64,000 nt of DNA, from NCBI RefSeq assembly GCF_014641635.1, contig NZ_BMIC01000001.1:812641-876640 (forward strand). The letters are read 5' to 3'. Below the pieces are notes generated by a model. The model was not told where the DNA came from. It did not search any database and was given only the letters and a program-made list of their open reading frames with translations. Source of the DNA: Aquaticitalea lipolytica (GTDB lineage Bacteria > Bacteroidota > Bacteroidia > Flavobacteriales > Flavobacteriaceae). Positions 52,393 through 60,747 of this stretch are shown piece by piece. Position 1 is the first letter of the stretch; every line of letters begins with the position of its first letter. The translations under genes and the position numbers were made by a program.

Positions 52393-52411
52393 AGCAACAC
52401 TATTTTACTAA

Positions 52412-52864
52412 ATGAAAAAAGAATCTAACTATACAATTAAGCAAATATCTTCAGTTAAAACTTATATTGTAAGGCATCCTGTTTTGCGCGAAGGACGACC
52501 AATTGAAGATTGCGCTTTTGATAATGACGATTTAGAAACAACATTACATTTTGGACTCTATACTAATAATGATTTGGTTGGTGTCGCTACTTTTTTATTA
52601 AATAACAACCAATTATTTTCTGAAACTAATCAATATCAACTTAGAGGAATGGGAGTTTTAAAGTCACATCAAGGTTTTGGCTTTGGAGACTCACTTTTAC
52701 AATATGGCGAGCAACAAATAAAGCTAAAAGATGGCGCATTAATTTGGTTTAACGCAAGAGAGATAGCCATTGGTTTTTACGAAAAAAACAATTATCAAAC
52801 AATAGGTGATTCTTTTGAAATTAAGGGAGTTGGCAAACATTATGTAATGTATAAGAAGTTATAA
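52412..52864 (+). CDS. GNAT-family N-acetyltransferase
   Basis: 150 residues. Motif A appears as RGMGVLKSHQGFGFGDSLLQY, here with Gln-Gly-Phe-Gly-Phe-Gly in place of the usual Arg/Gln-x-x-Gly-x-Gly/Ala; the last strand has FYEKNNYQTIGDSFEIKGVG. Opening HPVLREGRPIEDCAFDND is typical of a bacterial subgroup with unassigned substrate. Followed by an M48 protease gene after 44 bases. Confidence 0.85.
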   Translation: MKKESNYTIKQISSVKTYIVRHPVLREGRPIEDCAFDNDDLETTLHFGLYTNNDLVGVATFLLNNNQLFSETNQYQLRGMGVLKSHQGFGFGDSLLQYGEQQIKLKDGALIWFNAREIAIGFYEKNNYQTIGDSFEIKGVGKHYVMYKKL

Positions 52865-52908
52865 TATGTAAATCTTTTGTAAATTGTAACTCTAATTTTT
52901 TTTAATAA

Positions 52909-53682
52909 ATGAGACGCGGTAATTTAAAAATAAGACTATTAATAGGTGCAGCCATCGTGATTTTTGCAATTGTAAAACGATGTAACAGTAAAGAAACTAA
53001 CCCTTATACTGGTAGAGTACAAACTATTAATATGACTTCAGATCAAGAAATAGCAATTGGTTTGCAAAGTGCTCCACAAATGGCTCAACAATATGGAGGA
53101 TTATATCCAAATTCAGAATATCAAGCTATTGTTGATAATGTTGGACAAAAATTAGTTAATTCAAGTATAGCAAAACAAACACCTTACAAATATGAGTTCC
53201 ATTTATTAGCAGATCCAAATACAATAAATGCATTTGCACTTCCTGGTGGACAAATTTATATAACCTATGCTTTATTTTCTAAACTGCAAAATAGAGACCA
53301 ACTTGCTGGAGTGTTAGGTCATGAGATTGGTCATGTGTTGGGTCGTCATTCTGCCGAACGAATTGCTGAAAGTGAATATTGGCAAACACTATCAACTGGA
53401 GCTTCAGTTGGTGCTGATATGGGAGGATTAGTTAATAGTTATGGACAACAAACTTTATTAACTAATGGTCGTGGCGATGAACTTGAAAGTGATGAGCTTG
53501 GTGTAAAATTTATGTTAGATGCTGGTTATAATCCCGAAGAAATGATTGGTGTTATGAAAATATTAAAAGCTGCAGCTGGACCGAGTAGAGTTCCAGAAAT
53601 GCAAAGCACACATCCAGACCCTGAAAACAGAATAGAAAAAATTAAAGAAGCCATTGAGAAATATAAAAAAGCGTCTAATTAA
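52909..53682 (+). CDS. M48-family metallopeptidase
   Basis: 257 residues. N-terminal membrane anchor or uncleaved signal (about 8-23), then a peptidase domain with zinc motif His138-Glu139-Ile-Gly-His142 in LGHEIGHVLGRHSAER and the third ligand Glu in RGDELESDELG. NAFALPGGQIYITYAL is typical of the BepA/LoiP/Oma1-like group. It should work in the periplasm in protein quality control. No TPR domain follows. A terminator hairpin uses its last codons. Confidence 0.92.
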   Translation: MRRGNLKIRLLIGAAIVIFAIVKRCNSKETNPYTGRVQTINMTSDQEIAIGLQSAPQMAQQYGGLYPNSEYQAIVDNVGQKLVNSSIAKQTPYKYEFHLLADPNTINAFALPGGQIYITYALFSKLQNRDQLAGVLGHEIGHVLGRHSAERIAESEYWQTLSTGASVGADMGGLVNSYGQQTLLTNGRGDELESDELGVKFMLDAGYNPEEMIGVMKILKAAAGPSRVPEMQSTHPDPENRIEKIKEAIEKYKKASN

Positions 53683-53697
53683 ATTAAACGCTTTTTT
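53665..53697 (+). terminator. Terminator overlapping the end of the M48 gene
   Basis: AAAAAAGCGT, a 13-base loop and ACGCTTTTTT, then more T. The left arm lies in the last codons of the peptidase gene. Confidence 0.8.
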
Positions 53698-53724
53698 TAC
53701 TAACTCAAACTTTCTGCTTTAATA

Positions 53725-54111
53725 CTAAGATTCTAAACCTTCTAAATATGACAATGCATCTTTAGCATTAGATAATTTAGCATAGTCAAAAGCAGTCATA
53801 CCTTTATCAGACTCTTTTTCGATGTTGGCACCTTTTTCTATTAAAAGTTTAAGGATTTCTACTCTGTTATACTTTGCAGCATACATTGCTGGTGTCATTC
53901 CGTTTGATTTTTGATTAACATCAGCACCAAACTCTATTAGTTTTTTTACAGTATCTAAATCGCCTTTAATGATAGAAATACAGAAAGGGCTAACAGATGA
54001 TTTTGTTTTAACAAACTCAGTAGCGTTAGAGTTTGTAATTTGATTCGAAGCTTTTAAAGTAGTCATTGAAAACCCTAAAGCAATTGCGATAATAACGATT
54101 GTTTTTTTCAT
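53725..54111 (-). CDS. Secreted ankyrin-repeat protein
   Basis: 128 residues. Signal peptide (1-21), a short linker, then about three ankyrin repeats: DLDTVKKLIEFGADVNQKSN, TPAMYAAKYNRVEILKLLIE and TAFDYAKLSNAKDALSYL. Ankyrin repeats bind proteins; no enzyme domain is present. A well-formed ECF-type promoter is upstream, so the gene probably belongs to an extracytoplasmic stress regulon. Partner unknown. Confidence 0.9.
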   Translation of the reverse strand: MKKTIVIIAIALGFSMTTLKASNQITNSNATEFVKTKSSVSPFCISIIKGDLDTVKKLIEFGADVNQKSNGMTPAMYAAKYNRVEILKLLIEKGANIEKESDKGMTAFDYAKLSNAKDALSYLEGLES

Positions 54112-54158
54112 GATGAGTGATTTTTAAATTGATTGTTTTTATTTGATTACACTAAAGA

Positions 54159-54184
54159 GACGACTTTAATTCTTAACTGTTACA
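54159..54184 (-). promoter_or_regulatory. ECF-sigma-type promoter (TGTAAC-N16-CGTC)
   Basis: Minus strand TGTAAC at 54184-54179, a spacer of exactly 16 bases, and CGTC at 54162-54159. This is the AAC/CGTC pattern of many ECF promoters, and it lies 47 bases before the ankyrin gene. No TAnnTTTG box is seen in the same place. Confidence 0.6.
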
Positions 54185-54346
54185 GAAAAATTTATATATA
54201 ACATTTATTTAACTAATTGTAAACAAATATGTTAAGAGTATCAAAAATTCAACAATTACCATAACAAACAATTTGAGTAATATTAATTTTACCATAATTT
54301 TAAACATTTTGTACTCTTCTTTAAAGTTATTAGTTTATTAAACTTT

Positions 54347-54354
54347 TATCTTTG
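54347..54354 (+). promoter_or_regulatory. Promoter -7 box TATCTTTG of gpmI
   Basis: Perfect TAnnTTTG element 19 bases before the gpmI ATG. Confidence 0.6.
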
Positions 54355-54373
54355 ACATTAAATGTAATTCACC

Positions 54374-55894
54374 ATGAATAAAAAAGTTATTCTTATGATT
54401 CTTGATGGATGGGGTTTATCTCCAGACCCAAAAGTTTCTGCAATTGATAATGCTAATACACCTTTTATAGACTCCTTATATACTAAGTATCCACATGCAA
54501 CTTTAAGAACAGATGGTTTGCACGTAGGCTTACCAGAAGGACAAATGGGAAACAGCGAAGTTGGACATATGAATCTTGGTGCTGGACGAATAGTTTATCA
54601 AGATTTAGCTAAAATCAACCTTGCAGTTAAAAACAAAACATTAGCTAATGAACCTGTGCTTATTGATGCTTTTAAATATGCTAAATCTAATAATAAGCCT
54701 GTTCATTTTTTAGGCCTACTAAGTGATGGTGGCGTACATTCTCATATTGATCATTTATTAGGTTTACTAGATGCAGCAGAAGATTATGGTGTGCGAAACA
54801 CATTTGTACATGCTTTTACCGATGGAAGAGATGTAGATCCAAAATCTGGTTTTGGCTTTGTAACTGCACTTGAAGAACATATTAAAAATTCTAACACAAA
54901 ACTAGCATCAATTACAGGGCGTTATTATGCAATGGATAGAGATAAACGTTGGGAACGAATTAAGTTAGCTTATGACGCATTGGTAAATGGTATTGGAGAA
55001 CTATCAAACAACGCTACACAATCCGTAAAAAAAAGTTATAAAAATGATATTACTGATGAGTTTATAAAACCCATCATAATGACAGATAGTAACAACCAAC
55101 CTATTGCAAATATTAAAGATGGTGATGTTGTTATCTTTTTCAACTTTAGAACAGATAGAGGTCGTCAGCTTACCGAAGCCTTAACTCAAAATGATTTTCA
55201 TGAACAAAATATGCATAAGCTTAATTTGTATTATGTAACCATGACTAATTATGATGAAAGCTTTTCAAATATTAAAGTTGTTTTTGAAAAAGATAATCTA
55301 ACAGAAACATTAGGTGAAGTTTTAGAAAAACATCATAAAAAACAAATTCGTATTGCTGAAACTGAAAAATATCCACACGTTACATTTTTCTTTTCAGGAG
55401 GAAGAGAATTACCTTTTAAAGGAGAAACTAGAATTTTAAGAAACTCACCAAAAGTTGCAACCTATGATTTAAAACCAGAAATGAGTGCTTACGAACTTAG
55501 AGATGCTTTAGTTCCAGAACTAGTAAAAGGCGATGTAGATTTTGTTTGCCTTAATTTTGCAAATGGTGATATGGTAGGTCATACTGGAGTTATGGAAGCT
55601 GCAATTAAAGCATGTGAAGCAGTAGACATTTGTGTTAAAGATGTTGTTACAACTGCGTTAGAAAATAATTACACAACTATTCTTATAGCAGATCATGGTA
55701 ATTGCGAAACAATGATAAATCCTGATGGATCGCCAAATACTGCACATACGACCAATCCTGTTCCTGTAATTTTAATTGATAACGAATTAAAACATATAAA
55801 TGATGGCGTTTTGGGTGATATAGCTCCAACAATATTAAAACTTATGGGAGTACAACAACCAAAATTAATGACAAGACAGGCTTTAATTGATTAA
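54374..55894 (+). CDS. gpmI: 2,3-bisphosphoglycerate-independent phosphoglycerate mutase
   Basis: 506 residues. Interconverts 3- and 2-phosphoglycerate using two Mn ions and a phosphoserine intermediate. Metal-binding IDGWG-like MILDGWGLSP at the start, nucleophile Ser61 in GQMGNSEVGHMNLGAGR, FTDGRDVDP and TILIADHGNCE at the C-terminus. Preceded by a 260-base spacer with two divergent promoters, one for this gene. Alone in its unit, perhaps with the HAD gene after it. Confidence 0.97.
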   Translation: MNKKVILMILDGWGLSPDPKVSAIDNANTPFIDSLYTKYPHATLRTDGLHVGLPEGQMGNSEVGHMNLGAGRIVYQDLAKINLAVKNKTLANEPVLIDAFKYAKSNNKPVHFLGLLSDGGVHSHIDHLLGLLDAAEDYGVRNTFVHAFTDGRDVDPKSGFGFVTALEEHIKNSNTKLASITGRYYAMDRDKRWERIKLAYDALVNGIGELSNNATQSVKKSYKNDITDEFIKPIIMTDSNNQPIANIKDGDVVIFFNFRTDRGRQLTEALTQNDFHEQNMHKLNLYYVTMTNYDESFSNIKVVFEKDNLTETLGEVLEKHHKKQIRIAETEKYPHVTFFFSGGRELPFKGETRILRNSPKVATYDLKPEMSAYELRDALVPELVKGDVDFVCLNFANGDMVGHTGVMEAAIKACEAVDICVKDVVTTALENNYTTILIADHGNCETMINPDGSPNTAHTTNPVPVILIDNELKHINDGVLGDIAPTILKLMGVQQPKLMTRQALID

Positions 55895-55943
55895 TCTTCA
55901 AACATAGATAATTATTGTATTTTAGCATCATAAAAATTAATCA

Positions 55944-56351
55944 ATGAACTTTCAGGACAAATTAATTATTGCAATAGATTTTGATGGAACTATCGTTGAA
56001 GACGCATATCCAAAAGTTGGTAAACCACGTATTTTCGCTTTCGAAACATTAAAGCGTTTACAAGATGAAGGGCATCGTTTAATACTATGGACTTATAGAA
56101 GTGGTAAAAAACTTGATGAAGCTGTTAAATTTTGCGAAGACAATGGCATCGTTTTTTATGCAGTAAACAAAAGTTTCCCTGAAGAAAAGTTTGACTATAG
56201 CAAAAGCCGCAAAATATATGCTGACTTATATATTGACGATAGAAACATTGGTGGCATTCTTGGTTGGGGAGAAGTTTACCAAATGATTACTAACGAGAAG
56301 CCAAACATCAAAGAAAATCAGAAAAAAGGATTCTTCTCTTTTTTTAAATAA
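55944..56351 (+). CDS. HAD-superfamily protein, BT0820-like
   Basis: 135 residues, a small HAD phosphatase without cap domain. Motif I is AIDFDGTIVED (Asp12, Asp14), motif II is in LILWTYRSGKK, and the last acidic pair is in YIDDRN. This matches the short Bacteroidota group related to BT0820, a small HAD hydrolase of known structure. Substrate unknown. Lies 49 bases after gpmI and is convergent with the CoA-transferase gene (3-base gap). Confidence 0.87.
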   Translation: MNFQDKLIIAIDFDGTIVEDAYPKVGKPRIFAFETLKRLQDEGHRLILWTYRSGKKLDEAVKFCEDNGIVFYAVNKSFPEEKFDYSKSRKIYADLYIDDRNIGGILGWGEVYQMITNEKPNIKENQKKGFFSFFK

Positions 56352-56354
56352 TCT

Positions 56355-57626
56355 TTATCCTCTTACAAGTTCAAAATAGTGTTTATCAATAGACTCTCTA
56401 TGATCTGGATGAGCAATATCTACCAAGGCTTTCACTCTATTTTTTATAGTTTTTCCATATAAATTAGCCACTCCATATTCAGTTACCACATAATGCACAT
56501 GAGCTCTTGTAGTAACAACTCCTGCTCCTGGCTTTAAAGATGGCACTATTCTACTTATTCCTTTGCTTGTTACTGATGGTAATGCAATTATAGCCTTACC
56601 TCCTTCACTTAATGAAGCTCCTCTAATAAAATCCATTTGTCCTCCTACTCCAGAATACATATTTGGACCTATAGAGTCTGCACAAACCTGACCTGTAACA
56701 TCAACTTCAATTGCCGAATTAATAGCAACCATTTTTGGATTTTGTTTTATAATAGATACATCATTAACATAATTAGAAGCACGCATTTCTATAAACGGGT
56801 TATCATCAACATAATCATATAATTTTTGAGAGCCAATTAAAAAAGTGGCTAATGCTCGTCCTCGATTAATACACTTATAATTACCATTTACAACGTCTTT
56901 TAAAATTAAATCAATAACACCATCAGAAAACATTTCTGTATGTAACCCTAAATCTTTATGATTAGTTAGGCGAGTTAATACAGCATTTGGTATACTACCA
57001 ATTCCCATTTGAAGTGTACTTCTATCTTCAATTAAATTAGCCACATAATCTCCTATTTTATTTTCAATTTCAGTTGGTTCAGGCATATTATGACTTGGTA
57101 ACAACTCATTACTTTCAACAAACACATCAATTTCAGAAACATGAATAATTCCTGCACCATGAGTTCTTGGCATATATTTATTTACTTGAGCTATAACATA
57201 TTTTGCGTTATCTATAGCTGCTAATGTTGCTTCAACCGAAACTCCCAAAGAACAATAACCATGTCTATCTGGAACAGATACTTGAATTAATGCAACGTCT
57301 AAATCAATAATATTACGTTTAAACAATAATGGCAATTCGCTTAAAAACACTGGAGTGTATGATCCGTTTCCAGCCTTTATAGTATGTCTAACATTTTTAC
57401 CTATAAAAAAAGAATTTACATGAAAGCTGTTTTTTAATTCTGGATTTGCATAAGGCGCTTCGCCTTCAGTATGTAATTGACAAACCTCAACATTTCTTAA
57501 TTCTTCATGCCGATTAGCCATCGCTTTTATTAACGCTTGAGGCGCAGCTGCTGCTGCATGAATATAAACACGATTGTTTGATTTTATAACTTTTACTGCT
57601 TCTTCAGCACTTACAGGTGAGTACAT
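56355..57626 (-). CDS. Acetyl-CoA hydrolase/transferase family protein
   Basis: 423 residues from the ATG at 57626 (MYSPVSAEEAVKVIK). CoA-transferase family I-like fold: VNPEL-type PELKNSFHVNSFF, VSVPDRHGYCSLG and the catalytic-region Glu in GLHTEMFSDGVIDL, then RGASLSEGGKAIIALPSV. Members include 4-hydroxybutyrate CoA-transferase, succinyl-CoA:acetate CoA-transferase and acetyl-CoA hydrolase; the exact pair is not decided. A TTG at 57647 that would extend the frame is part of the promoter box. Confidence 0.9.
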   Translation of the reverse strand: MYSPVSAEEAVKVIKSNNRVYIHAAAAAPQALIKAMANRHEELRNVEVCQLHTEGEAPYANPELKNSFHVNSFFIGKNVRHTIKAGNGSYTPVFLSELPLLFKRNIIDLDVALIQVSVPDRHGYCSLGVSVEATLAAIDNAKYVIAQVNKYMPRTHGAGIIHVSEIDVFVESNELLPSHNMPEPTEIENKIGDYVANLIEDRSTLQMGIGSIPNAVLTRLTNHKDLGLHTEMFSDGVIDLILKDVVNGNYKCINRGRALATFLIGSQKLYDYVDDNPFIEMRASNYVNDVSIIKQNPKMVAINSAIEVDVTGQVCADSIGPNMYSGVGGQMDFIRGASLSEGGKAIIALPSVTSKGISRIVPSLKPGAGVVTTRAHVHYVVTEYGVANLYGKTIKNRVKALVDIAHPDHRESIDKHYFELVRG

Positions 57627-57644
57627 AATAATTGATTTAAGCAG

Positions 57645-57652
57645 CAAAATTA
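57645..57652 (-). promoter_or_regulatory. Promoter -7 box TAATTTTG
   Basis: Perfect TAnnTTTG element 18 bases upstream of the CoA-transferase ATG on the minus strand. Its final TTG is in frame but not a start. Confidence 0.55.
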
Positions 57653-57724
57653 TTTATTAAAAACCGTTTAAAAACTGTCGAAAATCATGTTTTGATAATA
57701 AAAGATTACAATTTTTATTTTAAG

Positions 57725-57732
57725 TATCTTTG
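57725..57732 (+). promoter_or_regulatory. Promoter -7 box TATCTTTG of map
   Basis: Perfect TAnnTTTG element 16 bases before the ATG at 57749, which excludes the upstream in-frame start at 57692. Confidence 0.6.
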
Positions 57733-57748
57733 CCAATATTTTTTAAGC

Positions 57749-58567
57749 ATGATTATAGTAAAAACAAGAGAAGAAATTGAATTAATGCGCGAAAGTGCAT
57801 TGGTAGTTTCTAAAACATTAGGAATGTTAGCCAAAGAAGTGAAGCCAGGAGTAACCACATCCAAATTGGATAAAATGGCTGAAGAATTCATAAGAGAACA
57901 AGGTGCAATACCTGGTTTTTTAGGTTTGTATGATTGCCCTTCAACGTTACTTTGTAGTACTAATGAAGCTGTAGTACATGGACTTCCAACCAATGTTCCA
58001 CTTAAAGAAGGTGATATTGTATCAATTGATTGTGGTGCTATAAAAAACGAATTTTATGGTGATCATGCCTATACATTTGAAATAGGAGAAGTAGCTCCAG
58101 AGACTCGAAAATTACTTCAAGTAACTAAAGAATCGTTGTATTTAGGAATTCGAGAACTAAAAGTTGGAAACAGAGTTGGCGATGTTGGTTTTGCTATACA
58201 AAATTACTGCGAAGCTCAAGGCTATGGTGTAGTAAGAGAACTTGTAGGTCATGGATTAGGAAAGAAAATGCATGAAGATCCTGAAATGCCAAATTATGGT
58301 AAACGAGGACGTGGTAAAAAATTTATTGAAGGTATGGTTGTAGCTATTGAGCCTATGATAAATATGGGAACTCATAAAGTAAAGCAACTTAACGATGGCT
58401 GGACAATTGTTACTTTAGATGGACAACCTAGTGCTCATTTTGAACACGATGTGGCTATTGTTGACGGAAAACCAGAAATCTTATCGACGTTTGCATATGT
58501 TTATGAAGCTTTAGGTATTACATCTAATGAAGAAGATGAATTTCGCCAAAAAGCATTAGTGCTTTAA
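57749..58567 (+). CDS. map: Methionine aminopeptidase, type I
   Basis: 272 residues from the ATG at 57749 (MIIVKTREEIELMRES). Removes the initiator Met in the cytoplasm. Pita-bread fold with metal ligands in SIDCGAIKNEFYGDHAYTF (two Asp), GHGLGKKMHEDPE (His) and AIEPMINMGT (Glu), plus the last Glu in HFEHDVAIVD. The start was chosen by the promoter box and by the usual N-terminus of the family. Followed 6 bases later by a methyltransferase. Confidence 0.96.
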   Translation: MIIVKTREEIELMRESALVVSKTLGMLAKEVKPGVTTSKLDKMAEEFIREQGAIPGFLGLYDCPSTLLCSTNEAVVHGLPTNVPLKEGDIVSIDCGAIKNEFYGDHAYTFEIGEVAPETRKLLQVTKESLYLGIRELKVGNRVGDVGFAIQNYCEAQGYGVVRELVGHGLGKKMHEDPEMPNYGKRGRGKKFIEGMVVAIEPMINMGTHKVKQLNDGWTIVTLDGQPSAHFEHDVAIVDGKPEILSTFAYVYEALGITSNEEDEFRQKALVL

Positions 58568-58573
58568 TAGTAA

Positions 58574-59338
58574 ATGAAAAAGCTTTTCAAACTTATTCTT
58601 AATACAATTCCAAGACCTTTACTGATTAGGTTAAGTTATGTAGCTCGTCCTATTTTAGCATTTTTTTTAAAAGGCAATACATTTACTGACCCTATTGATG
58701 GCAAAAGCTTTAAGTCTTTTTTACCTTATGGTTATGGTAAACAACGTAACAATGTACTATCGCCATCTACATTGAGTTTAGAACGTCATCGTTTACTTTG
58801 GTTGTTTCTAAAAAATGAAACTGATTTTTTTTCTGCACAAAAAAAAGTATTACACTTTGCCCCAGAACAATGTTTTTTAAAACGATTTAAAAAGCTTAGT
58901 AATTTAGATTATACTACAACAGATTTGTTATCTCCAATCGCAGATGTAAAAGCAGATATTTGCAATCTTCCATTTAATGATAATGAATTTGATTTTATAC
59001 TATGTAATCATGTATTAGAACATATTCCTGATGATACTAAGGCTATGCAAGAATTGTATCGTGTGATGAAAGTTGGAGGTATGGGAATTTTTCAAATTCC
59101 GCAAGATTTAAATAGAGAAAAAACCTTTGAAGACGATTCTATTACAGATAAAAAAAAACGCGCTAAAATTTTTGGACAATATGACCATGTTAGAGTTTAT
59201 GGTCGTGATTATTTTAATAAACTTAGACGTATTGGTTTTAAAGTTGATGAAGTAGATTACACTTCTAAACTTTCAAAAGAAGATGTTGCAAAATTCTGTC
59301 TTGCCAAAGGCGAAATTATTCCTGTGGTTTACAAATAG
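58574..59338 (+). CDS. SAM-dependent methyltransferase, Methyltransf_11 type
   Basis: 254 residues. The SAM site is degenerate at motif I (KVLHFAPEQCFLKRFKKL, without the usual GxGxG), but later motifs are clear: TTTDLLSPIADVKADICNLP and FDFILCNHVLEHIPDD, then MKVGGMGIFQIPQ. Families like this often act on sugars or lipids. It directly follows map, probably in one operon. Substrate unknown. Confidence 0.84.
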   Translation: MKKLFKLILNTIPRPLLIRLSYVARPILAFFLKGNTFTDPIDGKSFKSFLPYGYGKQRNNVLSPSTLSLERHRLLWLFLKNETDFFSAQKKVLHFAPEQCFLKRFKKLSNLDYTTTDLLSPIADVKADICNLPFNDNEFDFILCNHVLEHIPDDTKAMQELYRVMKVGGMGIFQIPQDLNREKTFEDDSITDKKKRAKIFGQYDHVRVYGRDYFNKLRRIGFKVDEVDYTSKLSKEDVAKFCLAKGEIIPVVYK

Positions 59339-59339
59339 T

Positions 59340-60323
59340 TTAATTCTCTGGAAATCCATTTAAAGACAGTGTTTCTAACTCTTTATTTTCGTTTTCAAAA
59401 ATTAAAAACACTTTCAATTCTGGATGCGTTTTTAAAAAGTCTTTCACCTTTTCTATTCCCATGGCTTTAAAAGCAGTCGCATAACCATCAGCAGTCATAC
59501 AATTACTGGTAATAACTGAAATGCTCAATAAATTGGTTTTACTCGGATAACCCGTTTTTGTATCTATAATATGTGAATATCGATTACCTAAACTGTCGGT
59601 TTTAAATTTTCTGTAAGTTCCAGAAGTAGCCATTGATTCGTTGTGAAGCGAAATTGCTTTCATTATAGATTGTGTACCATCAAAATGAGGCATCTCTACA
59701 CCTACTTTCCAAGGTTTTTGTTTTTCAATATTTGTACCTTTGCATCTAATTTCACCACCAATTTCTACAATATAATTCTCAATATTTTTGCTTTCTAAAA
59801 AATCAGCAATAACATCAACTCCATAACCTTTAGCAATAGCATTAAAGTCTATAAATGTATTTGTGTTTTCTTTAATAATTGTATTATCAACTAACTTTAC
59901 TTTATTTAATCCAACAGAAAGCATTAAGCTATCTATTTTAAGACTATCTAAGCTGATTATTTTTCCTTCAGGCCCAAAATCCCAAGCATTAACTAAAACA
60001 CCTATAGTTGGATCGAAAACACCTTCTGTAGCTTCATAAATCACTTGTGAAGCCGAAAATACTTTTTTAAAATGTTCATCAACCTCAACTGATTCGTTTC
60101 TATTTAGTTTTGATATATCTGAATTGGTTTGATATGTAGACATCGATTTATTAATCACATAAAATAAACTGTCTATTTGTTGTTGAAAATCGTCACTCTC
60201 TTCAGAGTAATACTGAATTGAATATGTTGTACCAAATACATCACCAGTTAGCTTTGTATTCTTCTGATCTTGTTTACAACTAAAAACAATTAATAATAAA
60301 AGTGTAAATAAAAAATGTCTCAT
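59340..60323 (-). CDS. apbE: FAD:protein FMN transferase, predicted lipoprotein
   Basis: 327 residues. Lipobox VFSC (Cys16) puts it on the periplasmic side. It transfers FMN from FAD to a Thr/Ser of target proteins such as NqrB and NqrC. Signatures: VGLNKVKL, AIAKGYGVDVIADFL, IVEIGGEIRCKG, SGTYRKF, HIIDTKTGYPS and MTADGYATAFKAMG. It follows a small gene with no gap and lies 2.4 kb from nqrF on the same strand, with a terminator between them. Confidence 0.94.
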   Translation of the reverse strand: MRHFLFTLLLLIVFSCKQDQKNTKLTGDVFGTTYSIQYYSEESDDFQQQIDSLFYVINKSMSTYQTNSDISKLNRNESVEVDEHFKKVFSASQVIYEATEGVFDPTIGVLVNAWDFGPEGKIISLDSLKIDSLMLSVGLNKVKLVDNTIIKENTNTFIDFNAIAKGYGVDVIADFLESKNIENYIVEIGGEIRCKGTNIEKQKPWKVGVEMPHFDGTQSIMKAISLHNESMATSGTYRKFKTDSLGNRYSHIIDTKTGYPSKTNLLSISVITSNCMTADGYATAFKAMGIEKVKDFLKTHPELKVFLIFENENKELETLSLNGFPEN

Positions 60324-60701
60324 TTAATTCAGATTAGTTTCTACAACTTGTATTCCGTTATATTCAATTAAATAGTCTTCGTTTAAATATATTGGCAAAT
60401 CTTCTCCATTTGGATTTCCTAAACCAACGCCAGCATATAATACTTTAGCATCTTTATCTCTCGCATGCTTTTTAAAAGATTCCATCCAAATTACATCATA
60501 ATTGTTTGGGTTTTCTGGTAGGATAACCACTTTAACAATGACAAAAAAATATTGTTTGTTTTTATCTATACACACAAATTGTGGGTGCTTTTTAAGTTTA
60601 CTATTTATAGCTATAAATTCAAAACCTCGTTGCTCTAAATCCTTACCAACATGATTCATTGCAAGGTTGTGAAGTTCTTGTTCTGTAAGTGGTTTGCTCA
60701 T
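60324..60701 (-). CDS. Small conserved protein upstream of apbE, unknown
   Basis: 125 residues from the ATG at 60701 (MSKPLTEQELHNLAMN). Soluble, with VGKDLEQRGFEF, KLKKHPQFVCIDKNKQYFFV and AKVLYAGVGLGNPNGEDLP; no signal peptide, no cofactor motif, one Cys. Flavobacterial homologues sometimes carry the name NQR subunit F, probably through neighbourhood with nqr and apbE. It has no ferredoxin or flavin domain, so that name is not justified. The stop abuts the apbE start. The promoter box is 4 bases before the ATG. Confidence 0.75.
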   Translation of the reverse strand: MSKPLTEQELHNLAMNHVGKDLEQRGFEFIAINSKLKKHPQFVCIDKNKQYFFVIVKVVILPENPNNYDVIWMESFKKHARDKDAKVLYAGVGLGNPNGEDLPIYLNEDYLIEYNGIQVVETNLN

Positions 60702-60705
60702 AATG

Positions 60706-60713
60706 CAAAAGTA
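60706..60713 (-). promoter_or_regulatory. Promoter -7 box TACTTTTG, nearly leaderless
   Basis: Minus strand TACTTTTGCATTATG, with four bases between the box and the ATG at 60701. The transcript should start at or within a few bases of the start codon. The same arrangement is seen at 3714. Confidence 0.55.
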
Positions 60714-60747
60714 CAAAATGATAAAAAGTTTTTTTACTTTGTTTGGT

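Noticed and set aside
57692-57748. N-terminal extension of map from the upstream in-frame start
   Set aside because: The promoter box TATCTTTG lies inside it and the extension is Phe/Tyr-rich without family similarity.
60324-60701. Name NQR subunit F for the small gene upstream of apbE
   Set aside because: It has no [2Fe-2S], FAD or NADH motif. The real nqrF is at 61773-63083. The name likely comes from neighbourhood.
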